DNA of 36,984 nucleotides from a virus. Under the pieces are notes generated by a model. That model had not been told where the DNA came from. It made no database searches and worked only from the letters and a program-made list of their open reading frames with translations. This document shows, piece by piece, positions 12,981-21,690 of this stretch. Each line of letters begins with the position of its first letter. Position 1 is the first letter of the stretch. Made by a program: the position numbers and the translations under genes. The stretch lies in IMG/VR virus record IMGVR_UViG_3300005099_000047, positions 1 to 36,984 of that record. One strand, given 5' to 3'.

Positions 12981-14456
12981 ATGGCAAAAGAACTTCCTTA
13001 CCAGACTTATCAAAGGATTTTTGGTGATGAGAGATGGCCTGGTGGAAGAAGTGCCAAAATTGTAAGAATGCTTAAAGAATTGGGAATTAAATATTCTCCT
13101 GGTTCCGCTAAAGCCAATCTTGCTTTACAAGCTGCTCTTTTAAGAGGATGGAGACCTTCTTGGATGAGAAAGGCTGTTCCAGCAAAGAAAGTAGTTAAAC
13201 CTCCTGCTCCAAAAATTAAAAAACCTCCTGTTCCTTCTCCACCTTCACCTGCAGTTAGAGGAGTAAAACATCAAATTGATACTATAAAAAAAGAATTAGA
13301 AGAAGAGAAAAGGAGAACTGAAGAAAGAAGGAGAGAGTTGGCTCAAAGGATGGAAGTTTTGGAAAAAAGGGAAGAGAAAGCAATTCAAAAGATGATGGCG
13401 ATGAAACCTCCTCAAGTGGAAGCTTTAAGGGAAACTTGGAAGGAATTTAAAGTGAAAGAACAATACAATAAGATTTTGGAGAGAGTAGGGAAAATTGAAG
13501 AATTAGAAAATGAGTTGGTAGAGTTAAAAAGGAAAAAAGAGGAAGATATAGCAAGAGTGAGGAGTACACCTGCTCCAGTAGGAATAATGGGAGGAATGGA
13601 AAGAAAAATAGAAGAAGAGTGGAATGTAAAGATTGCTCAAAAGACTGCAGAAATTAATGCTGAAGCTGCTATTTTGGAAACAATAAGAGGGAATATTCAA
13701 ACTGCAAGAGCTTTGGTAAATGATTATGTCAAAGCTGCTACTTATGATTTTGAAACTCGCTATCAAAAATTGAGAGACTTTTTGAATTTAAATAGAGATA
13801 TTATCAGAAGAGTGAGTAGTGAAATTGAAAGGAATATTGTTGAGAAATTAAATATTCAAAAAGTTTTATTACAAGAGGCTCGTCAAGAAAGAGAAACTAT
13901 AGGAGAGTTAATGATTAAATATCCTGAAGCAGATATTAAATGGAATGATGATTTGTTAACTGCTTACGCAAAAGTTTCTCAAGTTGCTCCAATAGTTGAG
14001 GAAAGGAATATGGTAAGAGAGCTTATGGCGAGATATCCCTATGTAGGAATTGATGAAAGTGATAGTTATGAGGAAGCAATTGGGAAAATTGCTCCTTATT
14101 TGAGAAAGCAATATGAACTTGAAATTGCAACACAGCGGGCAAGATTGGAGCAAATAAGAGCACAAATTCAAAAATTGAGACAACCTTCTGGAGGGGAATT
14201 ACCTGCTGGGGAGGTTGCCATAGTTCCTTGGGATGTTTTTGTGAAAATGTCTCCAGCAGAAAGGAAAAAAGTGAAAATGGTTGCTCATCCAAGATATGGA
14301 GCAATTCCAAGAGAAGAAGCAGAAAGGCTTTTGAGGGAAGAAAAAGGAGGAGAAAAGAAAACAAAAATTTCAACACGAAGAAGAATAGCCAGTTGGGTAG
14401 GAGAAAAAATTGTTCCATTTATGAGGCGTATTCCTTTAATAGGGAGATTTTTTTAA
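12981..14456 (+). CDS. Large coiled-coil internal virion protein (491 aa)
   Basis: An N-terminal basic domain (1-60) leads to a Pro/Lys linker (KPPAPKIKKPPVPSPPSPA, about 72-90). Long charged coiled coils follow (95-300), then two related segments, ELMIKYPEADIKWNDDLLTA and ELMARYPYVGIDESDSYEEA, about 45 residues apart. The C-terminus is short, basic and amphipathic (VPFMRRIPLIGRFF). Lies next to the 1082-aa protein, as internal or ejection proteins of short-tailed phages often do. The basic N-terminus and amphipathic end could suit DNA and membrane contact during ejection. Function inferred. Confidence 0.65.
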   Translation: MAKELPYQTYQRIFGDERWPGGRSAKIVRMLKELGIKYSPGSAKANLALQAALLRGWRPSWMRKAVPAKKVVKPPAPKIKKPPVPSPPSPAVRGVKHQIDTIKKELEEEKRRTEERRRELAQRMEVLEKREEKAIQKMMAMKPPQVEALRETWKEFKVKEQYNKILERVGKIEELENELVELKRKKEEDIARVRSTPAPVGIMGGMERKIEEEWNVKIAQKTAEINAEAAILETIRGNIQTARALVNDYVKAATYDFETRYQKLRDFLNLNRDIIRRVSSEIERNIVEKLNIQKVLLQEARQERETIGELMIKYPEADIKWNDDLLTAYAKVSQVAPIVEERNMVRELMARYPYVGIDESDSYEEAIGKIAPYLRKQYELEIATQRARLEQIRAQIQKLRQPSGGELPAGEVAIVPWDVFVKMSPAERKKVKMVAHPRYGAIPREEAERLLREEKGGEKKTKISTRRRIASWVGEKIVPFMRRIPLIGRFF

Positions 14457-14462
14457 TTCAAT

Positions 14463-17400
14463 ATGTTTGAAGGTTTTTTAGAAAAAATCAAAAAAATCGG
14501 CAGAGGAATTAAAGAAAGAGTGAGTTTTGGGCTTGATTTAGTGGAAACAGATTTGAGAAATTTGAAAAGGGAAATTGGAGAAAGATTGAGTTTTGGGAAA
14601 ACTTTAGCAAAGCAGGATATAGAAGATTTCAAAAAAAGTTTCAAGATTTTAAAAGAAAACTTTATTCCATCCTTTACTGAAGGGACTACTTTTGATTTGG
14701 GAGGGACTTTTAAAAGATTGAGAAATATTACAAAAGAAGTTGGTTCTGCTTTTAAAGAAAACAGACCTGAATTGTTTTTTAAAGCGGTAGGAGGAGAATT
14801 GGCTGGATTGGTGGGAGGATTAAGAGCGGGAATGTATGGAATAACAAAACTTTCAAAATTTTTCAGGAGTGCTCCATTAATTAGAACTCTTACAAAAAAA
14901 CCAATTAGGTTATGGAAATTCAAAATAGACCCTGGGACTGCTTTGGAGACTGGTTTAACTTTTGGAACTTTTGAAAGTATGTTTGCCACTCCTTTAAAAC
15001 TTGTGAGCAATGCAATTGTGCCAAGACCTGAAGAGGCGGAGGAAAATAAAGAGAGAGTAAGTCTTTTAAAAAAGTTTTTAGGAGAGACTGTGAGCGGAAC
15101 TGCAATTGGTTTCTTTCCTGTTATTGGTGGAGGATTGAAATTTGTGCCAAAAAGGACAATTAAAACTCCTTTGAGGTTGAAAGAGATAGTGAAATATTTA
15201 GAAAAACCTTGGACTGAAATTGAGGATTTTAAAAAGGAATTCAAAAAACTTTCTGAAATTTATACAAAATTGGAGAGTGTTGAGACCTTACCTGTTTATA
15301 AGAAAAGACTTCTGAAGGATATGGTTAATCTCAAAAAAATGATTTTGACGACTGAAGTGCCTGAAGTAAAAGAAGAATTGCAAAAAACATTGTATAGTTT
15401 GAAAGAGAAAGTTTTGACTGAAAAAAGAGTTAAACTTGAAAAACTTTTTGATGATGCTTCTAAAAAGTTTGGGAAATTTTCAGAAGAAGAGTTAGCCAAA
15501 AGAATTAAAAAGGCTTCTCCAAAAGAATTGAATGAACTTTTACCTGAAGCTTATAACCGAATGAGAGATTATTTTAGAAAGATTGAAGAAATTGATTTTA
15601 GACTTGCTCAAAATATTTCAGATGAAGAAAGACTTTTACTTGAAACTCAAAAAAATAATCTTGCTTCAAAGATAACAAGATGGAGAGGGCTTTTAGCAGG
15701 AACAAAAAAAGAATGGGGACTTGAGGGAAGAATATTTCAAGAAGAGCCTGATTTAATGTTTGCTGATTTAATGAGATTATCGCCAGACCAAAGAAAAGAA
15801 ATCTTATGGCAAGAAACAGAAAGGCTTTTAGGTGAGAAAATTTTGCAAAAGGAAATCAAAAAAGGAAGGACGGTGGAGGATATTTTGAGAGAAGAGTTAG
15901 ACAATATTTTTACAAGGACTGGAGGAAATTGGGTGGGGATTGGACATTACTTGAAGCAGTTAAACAAATATAGAATGACTTTGGGAGATAAACTCACTGC
16001 AATGATGAAAGGGAGCTTATGTTCTGCTTTACCAACTCATCAAGTTAATTTCATTACAACAGGACTTTCTACTTTTACAAGGGCTTTCATTGTCCATCCA
16101 GTAGCTACTCTTTTAAGAGTGCCTTTTGCATTGTTTTCAAAAGAGCAGAGGCAACTTTTGAAAGGAGCTTTGCCTTACTATGGAGGGTTGAGTTATGGAA
16201 TTTTGAAAGGAACAAGAGATGCTTTGAATGTTTTGATAAGAGGATATTCAGAGCAAGATGTCAAACGTTTCTTTGCAAGGATGGCTGAAAAATGGGGAGT
16301 GAGAGAAATTCCTCCAATGCCAGCAAGAATAGATATGCTTTTCAATATGGTTTTCAGGTTTTTAAGAGCAAATGATATTTTCTTCCACGATGCACTTTCA
16401 TTTTCAAAAGGAGCTCAACTTGCTTTTGGAGAGACTGAAGAAAAAACAATTTTAGATACAATTAAAAAAGCAATTTATAGAATGCAAAATGATGCCAATA
16501 TTATCAGAAGGGCTGACGAATATGGAGCAGAAGGAGTTTTTGCAAAACAACCTAAAGGATTAACAAGATGGATACAAAGAATGAAAATGGAAGCAGGACC
16601 TTTAGGGAGATATATTGGAGAAACTTTAATTCCTTTCACCACAGTTATTGATAACTTATGGAACCAAGGATTTATTCACTATACGCCTTTAAATTTTGTG
16701 AGGGCAGTTGTTAAAAGAGATAGATTAGATTTCTTTGAGGAGATTTCAAAAGCAATTATAGGAACAGGAGTTTTAGCTTCAGGAGCAGTTTTGTATAAGA
16801 CAGGACATTTAATTTTGTCTCCCCCAAAAGATAAGACCCAAAGGGATTACTTTTATGCTCAAAAGTTTCAACCATACTCTTTGAGAATTCCAACTGAAGA
16901 AGGAGTTTTAATTGTGCCTTTAAGTAGACTTGAACCTTTTGTTTATCCTTTAATGATTGGAGGAATGATTGCTCAAGCAATTGAGGAAGGGAAAATTTCT
17001 CAAGAGGAGGCAGAAACAGTAATTGGAGTTTTGGCAAGAGAAATGGGTAAGTTTATGGCAGATAGAAGTTATATTGAAGGTTTAGGAAGAATTTATGATT
17101 TGGCTTTTGGTTATGCTTTACCTGAAATGGTTATTCCAGAATTATTCCAAACAGCAGTTTTAACTTGGATGCCAATGAGCTCTTTTATGCGAATGACAGC
17201 AAGGCTTTTAGACCCTACAGTTAAAGTTCCAAATGAGACTATCGGGCAAAAGGTTAAAGAAATGCTTCCAGGGCTTTCAAGAGAAGTGCCTGCTCGTTTA
17301 GATATTTTTGGAAATGAAATCGAAAGAGTGGCAGGACCTTTAGGGGCAGTGTTTCCTTTTGCTCCAACCTATCAAAGACACGATTTAGTAAGAGATGAGT

Positions 17401-17711
17401 TAATCAGACTTGGAGAATTAGTTGGATATCCAACACAACCAGACTTGGTGAGTGATGAAGAGTTTAGGGCTTATTGTATTGTTTATGGACACGAACTTTA
17501 TGAGAGATTAGCAGATTTAATGATGAGTGGAATGTATTGGGAAATGAGTGATGAGGAAAGAGGGAAAGCAATTAGAAGAATTAAAAGGCAAGTAAGGGAA
17601 GATGTAAGGGAAATGTATTTTCCACATTGGTCAGCATTAAAAGATATTGAAGAGGACATTAAAAAGAAGACAAGATATTTAAAATTGTATCGGGAAGAGT
17701 ATTTAAAATAG
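14463..17711 (+). CDS. Very large internal virion / DNA-ejection-type protein (1082 aa)
   Basis: Longest gene in the window. The N-terminal 150 residues are amphipathic and basic. Residues about 110-225 have Gly-rich hydrophobic stretches, and a long coiled coil follows (260-400). The C-terminal half has GRYIGETLIPFTTVIDNLWN, then HYTPLNFVRAV and GTGVLASGAVLYKTGHLIL. This is the PF...N...G...(S/T)PL pattern of the large polyvalent or ejection proteins of podovirus-like phages. Such proteins are packaged in the head and help carry DNA through the envelope. No transglycosylase motif is visible. Function inferred from pattern, size and position. Confidence 0.65.
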   Translation: MFEGFLEKIKKIGRGIKERVSFGLDLVETDLRNLKREIGERLSFGKTLAKQDIEDFKKSFKILKENFIPSFTEGTTFDLGGTFKRLRNITKEVGSAFKENRPELFFKAVGGELAGLVGGLRAGMYGITKLSKFFRSAPLIRTLTKKPIRLWKFKIDPGTALETGLTFGTFESMFATPLKLVSNAIVPRPEEAEENKERVSLLKKFLGETVSGTAIGFFPVIGGGLKFVPKRTIKTPLRLKEIVKYLEKPWTEIEDFKKEFKKLSEIYTKLESVETLPVYKKRLLKDMVNLKKMILTTEVPEVKEELQKTLYSLKEKVLTEKRVKLEKLFDDASKKFGKFSEEELAKRIKKASPKELNELLPEAYNRMRDYFRKIEEIDFRLAQNISDEERLLLETQKNNLASKITRWRGLLAGTKKEWGLEGRIFQEEPDLMFADLMRLSPDQRKEILWQETERLLGEKILQKEIKKGRTVEDILREELDNIFTRTGGNWVGIGHYLKQLNKYRMTLGDKLTAMMKGSLCSALPTHQVNFITTGLSTFTRAFIVHPVATLLRVPFALFSKEQRQLLKGALPYYGGLSYGILKGTRDALNVLIRGYSEQDVKRFFARMAEKWGVREIPPMPARIDMLFNMVFRFLRANDIFFHDALSFSKGAQLAFGETEEKTILDTIKKAIYRMQNDANIIRRADEYGAEGVFAKQPKGLTRWIQRMKMEAGPLGRYIGETLIPFTTVIDNLWNQGFIHYTPLNFVRAVVKRDRLDFFEEISKAIIGTGVLASGAVLYKTGHLILSPPKDKTQRDYFYAQKFQPYSLRIPTEEGVLIVPLSRLEPFVYPLMIGGMIAQAIEEGKISQEEAETVIGVLAREMGKFMADRSYIEGLGRIYDLAFGYALPEMVIPELFQTAVLTWMPMSSFMRMTARLLDPTVKVPNETIGQKVKEMLPGLSREVPARLDIFGNEIERVAGPLGAVFPFAPTYQRHDLVRDELIRLGELVGYPTQPDLVSDEEFRAYCIVYGHELYERLADLMMSGMYWEMSDEERGKAIRRIKRQVREDVREMYFPHWSALKDIEEDIKKKTRYLKLYREEYLK

Positions 17712-17712
17712 T

Positions 17713-19071
17713 ATGGCAAAATTTATTCTTTTTACTTACTGCTTTTCAGGTTTGCCTCTTGCTTTAAGATTGAAAGAAGAGGGACATAAAGTATTGATGG
17801 CAGTAATTGAACCAGAAATGGCTGAAGAGGAGTATTTTCCACCAGAAAGCAGGGAAGAAAAAAAGAAGGAAAAGGAGTTTGTAAAAGAAATGGGATTGGA
17901 AGGAAACGGAATGATTGAGAAGATGTGGGCAAGAGATGTAATGAAGGCTTTAAAGAAAAGAGCTAAAAAGGATATTTATATCATTTTTGACCAAATTTAT
18001 GGGTTCAAATATGGAGAGGAGTTAAGAGAGCTTGGTTATAAGGTTTTTGGCGGGACAAAGAAGGGATACGATTTAGAAATGGATAGAGATAAAGCAAAGG
18101 AATATTTTGAAAACTTTGAGGGGATTTATATACCAAAAAGGAAAGAGTTTGAAGGAGACCAAATAGATGAAGCAATAGAGTTTTTAAAAGCAGAAGAAGG
18201 AACTTTGTTTGTTTTTAAAAGTGATAATCCATTAGTGAGCGTGCAAGTAGCAGAACATTCAAATGAGGAGATAATCAACAAGATTGAAAGTGAACGAGAA
18301 GAGGTTAAAAAATATCCCTTTTTGTTAGAAGAAAAAATAGAAGGTTATGAGTTTGCAGTTGAACTTTGGTTGAATGATTTAGGAGAACCATTCTTTTTCA
18401 ATGTAGATTTTGAGGAAAAAAGAAAATATCCTGAATGTGATATTCAAACTGGATGCTCCTATGATTTAGTTTTTGCTTTACCTTTAAATAGTGTTTTCTT
18501 TGGGAAAACCTTTAAACCAAATTTAGAGAGAATTAGAGATGATAGATGGCAGATTATAGATATGCAGTGTATTTATGAGCCGATAACGCAAAGGATTTAT
18601 TATTTAGAGAGTTGTGGGAGCAGATTAGCATTTAATTCGATTTATACTCTTTTTGAAACCCTAACCATTCCCGTAGGAGAATTTTTCCAAAAAGTTTTAG
18701 ACAATCAGTTTAAAGAGGACATTTCAAACTTGTTTGAAGGAATAGGAGTGAGTTTGAGAATTTTTAATGATGAGAGTGAAAGAGGAAACTTGATAGAAGT
18801 TTCAGAAAAAGTGAAAGAACATTTTTGGATTTGGGGAGCATACAAAAAGAAAGGAAAACTTTTGACAAGTAATAGTGAAAGTATTGGAGTTTTAACTGCT
18901 AAAGGAGAAAATCCTTTTGGGGCTTTTTACAAAATTAAAAAAATGTTTAAAGAGATTTACTGCTCTTCTAAATGGGCAAGGATGGACTTTTTAGATGATG
19001 TTAATGAAGAAGGAGTGCTTTTCAGGTATAACTTCTTTGAAGAGCAAAAATGGTATGAAGAGGAAGATTGA
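17713..19071 (+). CDS. ATP-grasp protein, GARS/PurD-like (452 aa)
   Basis: The N-terminal Rossmann-like part (FILFTYCFSGLPLALRLKEE) and GYKVFGGTKKGYDLEMDRDK (109-128) match the pre-ATP-grasp and entry motif of phosphoribosylamine-glycine ligase-like enzymes. Then come YIPKRKEF, FVFKSDNPLV (Lys at 169 as candidate ATP ligand) and LLEEKIEGYEFAVELWLND. Family members join a carboxylate to an amine using ATP. The full PurD set is not obvious and no purine pathway neighbours exist. A role in modifying a virion protein, DNA or a metabolite is more likely than purine synthesis. Located inside the structural block; starts 2 nt after the previous stop. Confidence 0.72.
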   Translation: MAKFILFTYCFSGLPLALRLKEEGHKVLMAVIEPEMAEEEYFPPESREEKKKEKEFVKEMGLEGNGMIEKMWARDVMKALKKRAKKDIYIIFDQIYGFKYGEELRELGYKVFGGTKKGYDLEMDRDKAKEYFENFEGIYIPKRKEFEGDQIDEAIEFLKAEEGTLFVFKSDNPLVSVQVAEHSNEEIINKIESEREEVKKYPFLLEEKIEGYEFAVELWLNDLGEPFFFNVDFEEKRKYPECDIQTGCSYDLVFALPLNSVFFGKTFKPNLERIRDDRWQIIDMQCIYEPITQRIYYLESCGSRLAFNSIYTLFETLTIPVGEFFQKVLDNQFKEDISNLFEGIGVSLRIFNDESERGNLIEVSEKVKEHFWIWGAYKKKGKLLTSNSESIGVLTAKGENPFGAFYKIKKMFKEIYCSSKWARMDFLDDVNEEGVLFRYNFFEEQKWYEEED

Positions 19072-19095
19072 AATTGAAAGATTTATTTTTATAAT
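19068..19095 (+). promoter_or_regulatory. Promoter for basic protein gene (TTGAAA-16-TATAAT)
   Basis: TTGAAA 19068-19073, 16-nt spacer, TATAAT 19090-19095. The predicted transcript start (about 19102) falls exactly on an AAAGGTT box, which would put the box at the very 5' end of the mRNA. Confidence 0.7.
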
Positions 19096-19101
19096 TTCAA
19101 T

Positions 19102-19108
19102 AAAGGTT
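19102..19108 (+). promoter_or_regulatory. AAAGGTT variant box, 21 nt before ATG 19130
   Basis: The only box with a clear promoter directly in front of it. It indicates the element acts in the 5' leader of the mRNA rather than as a promoter. Confidence 0.5.
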
Positions 19109-19129
19109 TTAAAACAAAAAAACAATTAG

Positions 19130-19423
19130 ATGCCATTGATAGTAGAAAGAACTGCGGCAGCAATTAAAAAACAAAATCCTTCATTGTCAAGAGGGCAAGC
19201 ATTAGCTATTGCGATTAAACAACTTCAAAGATATAGATATCTTAAAAAGGGAACAACTCAATTAACTGAAAAAGGAAAGAGATTAACAAGTAGAATGAGT
19301 AAGAGAAAACCAACTGCCCCTGAAATTTTGGCAAAGTGGGGAGTGACAAACTCCCGTAAGAAAAGGTCGAGAAGAAAAAGAAGGAAAAAGAAAAATGGCA
19401 AAAAGAAAAAGAAAAAAAGTTAA
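19130..19423 (+). CDS. Highly basic small protein (97 aa), putative DNA-binding virion protein
   Basis: Residues 1-45 form a helical domain (AAIKKQNPSLSRGQALAIAI). Residues 74-97 are almost pure Lys/Arg (RKKRSRRKRRKKKNGKKKKK). The basic tail resembles that of the 25203 gene product. Likely DNA-condensing or capsid-lining; inference from charge and neighbours. Confidence 0.7.
   Translation: MPLIVERTAAAIKKQNPSLSRGQALAIAIKQLQRYRYLKKGTTQLTEKGKRLTSRMSKRKPTAPEILAKWGVTNSRKKRSRRKRRKKKNGKKKKKKS
19362..19368 (+). promoter_or_regulatory. AAAGGTC box, 26 nt before ATG 19395
   Basis: AAAGGTCGA within the basic tail of the 19130 gene; could be incidental in such a purine-rich coding stretch. Confidence 0.4.
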
Positions 19424-19514
19424 AACGGAAAAGGAAGAGTTAGCCACTAAAGCGACAAAAGCAAGGAAAACTATAAAGAAGACCAAAAAGAAAGTAAAGA
19501 AAACAAGGAAATAA
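19395..19514 (+). CDS. Tiny histone-H1-like polybasic protein (39 aa)
   Basis: Overlaps the 19130 gene in another frame, then runs to TAA at 19512-19514. The sequence is Lys/Ala/Thr-rich (KATKARKTIKKTKKKVKKTR), like H1 tails or bacterial Hc1-type proteins. Such peptides neutralise and compact DNA. Ends the + strand block, one base before the convergent minus gene. Confidence 0.55.
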   Translation: MAKRKRKKVKTEKEELATKATKARKTIKKTKKKVKKTRK

Positions 19515-19515
19515 T

Positions 19516-19815
19516 TTAGGTTTGAGCTGAAACGCTTTCCCTTACAAATTTATCTTCCAAGCGGGCAATTTTCATAATACAATCCTTGAGTTTTTCTTCA
19601 AGGCTATTGATAGTTTTTTCGTCTGTTAAACAACGAGAGTAAACCATTTTATCCAGAGTAAACCTCAAGAGATAAAAGTTTTTCAGAGAGATTTTCAAGA
19701 AAGCGTCTTTGTGGCTATCCCATAAATTATCCCATTCTTTTTCTGCTCTTTTTAAAATTTTTTGCATTTTTTGCAAATTTTTTTCCAATTCTCTCACTTT
19801 TTGTATTTTTTGCAT
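19516..19815 (-). CDS. Hypothetical coiled-coil protein (99 aa)
   Basis: Minus strand; an AAAGGTC box lies 24 nt before its ATG. The N-terminal half is coiled coil (IQKVRELEKNLQKMQKILKR), followed by an aromatic segment (FLKISLKNFYLLRF) and another charged helix. No family recognised. Last gene of the leftward operon, meeting the + strand block tail to tail with no terminator hairpin visible. Confidence 0.6.
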   Translation of the reverse strand: MQKIQKVRELEKNLQKMQKILKRAEKEWDNLWDSHKDAFLKISLKNFYLLRFTLDKMVYSRCLTDEKTINSLEEKLKDCIMKIARLEDKFVRESVSAQT

Positions 19816-19839
19816 TGTTGTAAAGTTTTAAATTTTTGC

Positions 19840-19846
19840 GACCTTT
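19840..19846 (-). promoter_or_regulatory. AAAGGTC box (minus), 24 nt before ATG 19815
   Basis: AAAGGTCGCA on the minus strand, a 10-nt perfect complement of the 2766-2775 segment. Confidence 0.65.
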
Positions 19847-20455
19847 TTAAACTTTTAGCAAAGTTTTGAAAGATTGAATAAAAGATTTTGGCTTGATTTT
19901 TTGATTGACTTTTTCCCAAAACTCTTTTGTTCTAAATTTATCCCTTACCTGCTTCCAGAATTGAAAGAAATGCTTTCCAAAAACAGCCTCGGCAAAATCT
20001 TTTTCATTTAAACCCCTTTCCTGAAATTCCTTTTCAAAAGCCTCTAATAAGTATTTTGAACCTTGATTATCACTTGCCAGCCTGTCAATTTTTTGTCTCT
20101 CCCTTAAGAATCTTTGATAATCAATTAGTTGTGGCTTTGACCAATAAACACCACCCCAGCTTACTTTGTCTGTGAAATCAATCCAGAAAGCCTCGCCACA
20201 AAAATTAACCGCCTTTATATCATTATTGGCTATTCTTTCTTTCCAGAATGGATTGATATCGTCCTGGAGTTCTACTTTAAACCCATATTTCCTTTTTTTT
20301 GTTCTCTTTTCACCAAATCTGTTAACATTTTTCCAAATTGCGTATTGAAGAGCTAAAGAAGCGCCCAAAACTCCTGAAAGTTTTTCATCATATCCATATT
20401 TTTGAGCGATATAATAGCCAAGTAAGGTGAGAATTGAAAAGCGATTGACAAGCAT
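19847..20455 (-). CDS. Hypothetical protein (202 aa)
   Basis: The N-terminus is mildly hydrophobic (FSILTLLGYYIAQKYGYDEK, then GVLGASLALQYAIW) and could touch the membrane. The middle is Trp-rich (FWIDFTDKVSWGGVYW), and the C-terminus is basic and helical. No domain recognised. Second to last of the leftward operon. Confidence 0.65.
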   Translation of the reverse strand: MLVNRFSILTLLGYYIAQKYGYDEKLSGVLGASLALQYAIWKNVNRFGEKRTKKRKYGFKVELQDDINPFWKERIANNDIKAVNFCGEAFWIDFTDKVSWGGVYWSKPQLIDYQRFLRERQKIDRLASDNQGSKYLLEAFEKEFQERGLNEKDFAEAVFGKHFFQFWKQVRDKFRTKEFWEKVNQKIKPKSFIQSFKTLLKV

Positions 20456-20481
20456 TGATTTTTATGGTTTATTTTTTTTGC

Positions 20482-20488
20482 GACCTTT
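20482..20488 (-). promoter_or_regulatory. AAAGGTC box (minus), 26 nt before ATG 20455
   Basis: AAAGGTCGCA form in the gap after the 20504 stop. Confidence 0.6.
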
Positions 20489-20503
20489 TGAAAATTTAAT
20501 TAT

Positions 20504-20839
20504 TTATTCCTCAGCCTTTAATTTAGGAGCAAAAGTTACAATAGGAAAATCTTCTGTTAATTCTCTTGTTATAGGATTTACTAAACCCCAACGATGAGCA
20601 AAAATGTCTGTTTCTCCGAAATAAGTGACTGCTAACACCAGATAAGGAAGAAAGCCTCCGTGCCTTTTTTTTATTTCTTCTTCAAATTTTTTTGCTTCTT
20701 TCAGTGCCTCATTCAGTGTTTTATAAGTTCTACCAATGGTTTCAAAAGGTTCACCCCAAAAACGATGTTTATCAGAATAATACGATAAAGGAAAACGTGT
20801 CTTTGTCTTGTAAATTTTAATATTTTTATAGATTCTCAT
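20504..20839 (-). CDS. Hypothetical protein (111 aa)
   Basis: Beta-alpha pattern: basic start (MRIYKNIKIYKTKTRFPLSY), a charged helix (LNEALKEAKKFEEEIKKRHG), then hydrophobic strands (LPYLVLAVTYFGETDIFAH). Soluble, no family recognised. A strong hairpin (20926-20960) and a box lie in its leader. Confidence 0.6.
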   Translation of the reverse strand: MRIYKNIKIYKTKTRFPLSYYSDKHRFWGEPFETIGRTYKTLNEALKEAKKFEEEIKKRHGGFLPYLVLAVTYFGETDIFAHRWGLVNPITRELTEDFPIVTFAPKLKAEE

Positions 20840-20867
20840 TTTTCCCTTACTTTTTTTATTTTTTCTC

Positions 20868-20874
20868 GACCTTT
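20868..20874 (-). promoter_or_regulatory. AAAGGTC box (minus), 28 nt before ATG 20839
   Basis: AAAGGTCGA, downstream of the strong intergenic hairpin in the direction of transcription. Confidence 0.5.
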
Positions 20875-20925
20875 TTAATTTTCCCTTACCCTTATTTTAC
20901 TCTTATTTAATTTCCGCCCTTTAGT

Positions 20926-20960
20926 CTACCTACCAGCCCTGGCACGAGGCTGGTAGGTAG
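20926..20960 (-). other. Strong 13-bp intergenic hairpin
   Basis: CTACCTACCAGCC (20926-20938) and GGCTGGTAGGTAG (20948-20960) pair perfectly around a 9-nt loop. No U-run follows on either strand, so it is not a normal terminator. It lies between the 20975 stop and the box for the 20504 gene. It could be an mRNA-stabilising or processing element, and it is GC-rich against its surroundings. Confidence 0.8.
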
Positions 20961-20974
20961 AGAAAAGGTAAAAA

Positions 20975-21427
20975 TTAAGGACTCAGTAATTGTCGTACTT
21001 GCGGGATGATAACTTTTTCAAGATGTTCATTTAATTTTTCCGCCCATTCTTTTTTAATTTCTTCTGTTGTTCTTCCTTTGCTTGTATAATGTCCCCCATA
21101 TTGAAAAACTTCCCCCGCTTCTCGTATAGTGTAAAATTGCTTAAATAAATCCAATAATCGCCACCATTCCGCCCCTGTTAAAGTTGTTTCTTTAAAATAA
21201 TTTTTTATTATATCCACTGCCTTCGCTCCTTTTAAAAATGTATCATCAAAATGAAAATGCTCTTCAATATCTTTTCCGTTTTTTGAAAAAACTTCTACAT
21301 AACCACCGCTCCAATACCACCCACAATCCCACGAAAAATCTCCAAGCCATACTTTTTTGTTGTCTTCTCTTCTTACTCCCAGAAGAAAATATTTTTCCCC
21401 CCACTTTGTGATTATTTTCTTTTTCAT
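20975..21427 (-). CDS. Hypothetical protein with WDCGWYWSGGY motif (150 aa)
   Basis: Starts possible at 21436 or 21427; 21427 is 22 nt after an AAAGGTC box and is preferred. The N-terminus reads EKYFLLGVRREDNKKVWLGD, then FSWDCGWYWSGGYVEVF. This is a conserved-looking aromatic pattern I have the impression of seeing in phage hypotheticals but cannot name. Contains HFHFDD and a helical C-terminus. Function unknown. Confidence 0.7.
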   Translation of the reverse strand: MKKKIITKWGEKYFLLGVRREDNKKVWLGDFSWDCGWYWSGGYVEVFSKNGKDIEEHFHFDDTFLKGAKAVDIIKNYFKETTLTGAEWWRLLDLFKQFYTIREAGEVFQYGGHYTSKGRTTEEIKKEWAEKLNEHLEKVIIPQVRQLLSP

Positions 21428-21439
21428 TTTTTCCATTTT

Positions 21440-21676
21440 TTATTTTTTCGACCTTTTTTTATTTATTTTATTTTTCTCTTTTTTCTTGTCAAGGGGGAGT
21501 AAATAAAAAAGCGTCCCCCAAAAAGCCCAAAAAGCAAAGCGGGAGAAATCAAAGTTAAAAAACCATAACCAGAAAGCCAAAACGAGCAAGGAGAATAAAA
21601 ATTTAAAAAATTTTTTAAAAAGTTTTTGTTTTCTTGTATATCTACCTTTTTTAATGATTTTGATTTTTATTCTCAT
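21440..21676 (-). CDS. Small membrane protein (78 aa)
   Basis: A basic N-terminus (KIKIIKKGRYTRKQKLFKK) is followed by two adjacent hydrophobic segments (FKFLFSLLVLAFWLWFFNF and FAFWAFWGTLFYLLPL) and a Lys-rich tail. First gene of the leftward operon, directly behind a consensus promoter. Could be a superinfection or host-membrane-acting early protein; inference. Confidence 0.7.
   Translation of the reverse strand: MRIKIKIIKKGRYTRKQKLFKKFFKFLFSLLVLAFWLWFFNFDFSRFAFWAFWGTLFYLLPLDKKKEKNKINKKRSKK
21450..21456 (-). promoter_or_regulatory. AAAGGTC box (minus), 22 nt before ATG 21427
   Basis: AAAGGTCGA within the 3' end of the membrane protein gene. Confidence 0.55.
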
Positions 21677-21690
21677 TTTTTTAATTATTC

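Noticed and set aside
14453-15244. 263-aa open frame on the minus strand
   Set aside because: Antisense shadow of the 1082-aa virion gene; Ser/Phe/Pro-rich, no start signals, and the + frame has clear protein character.
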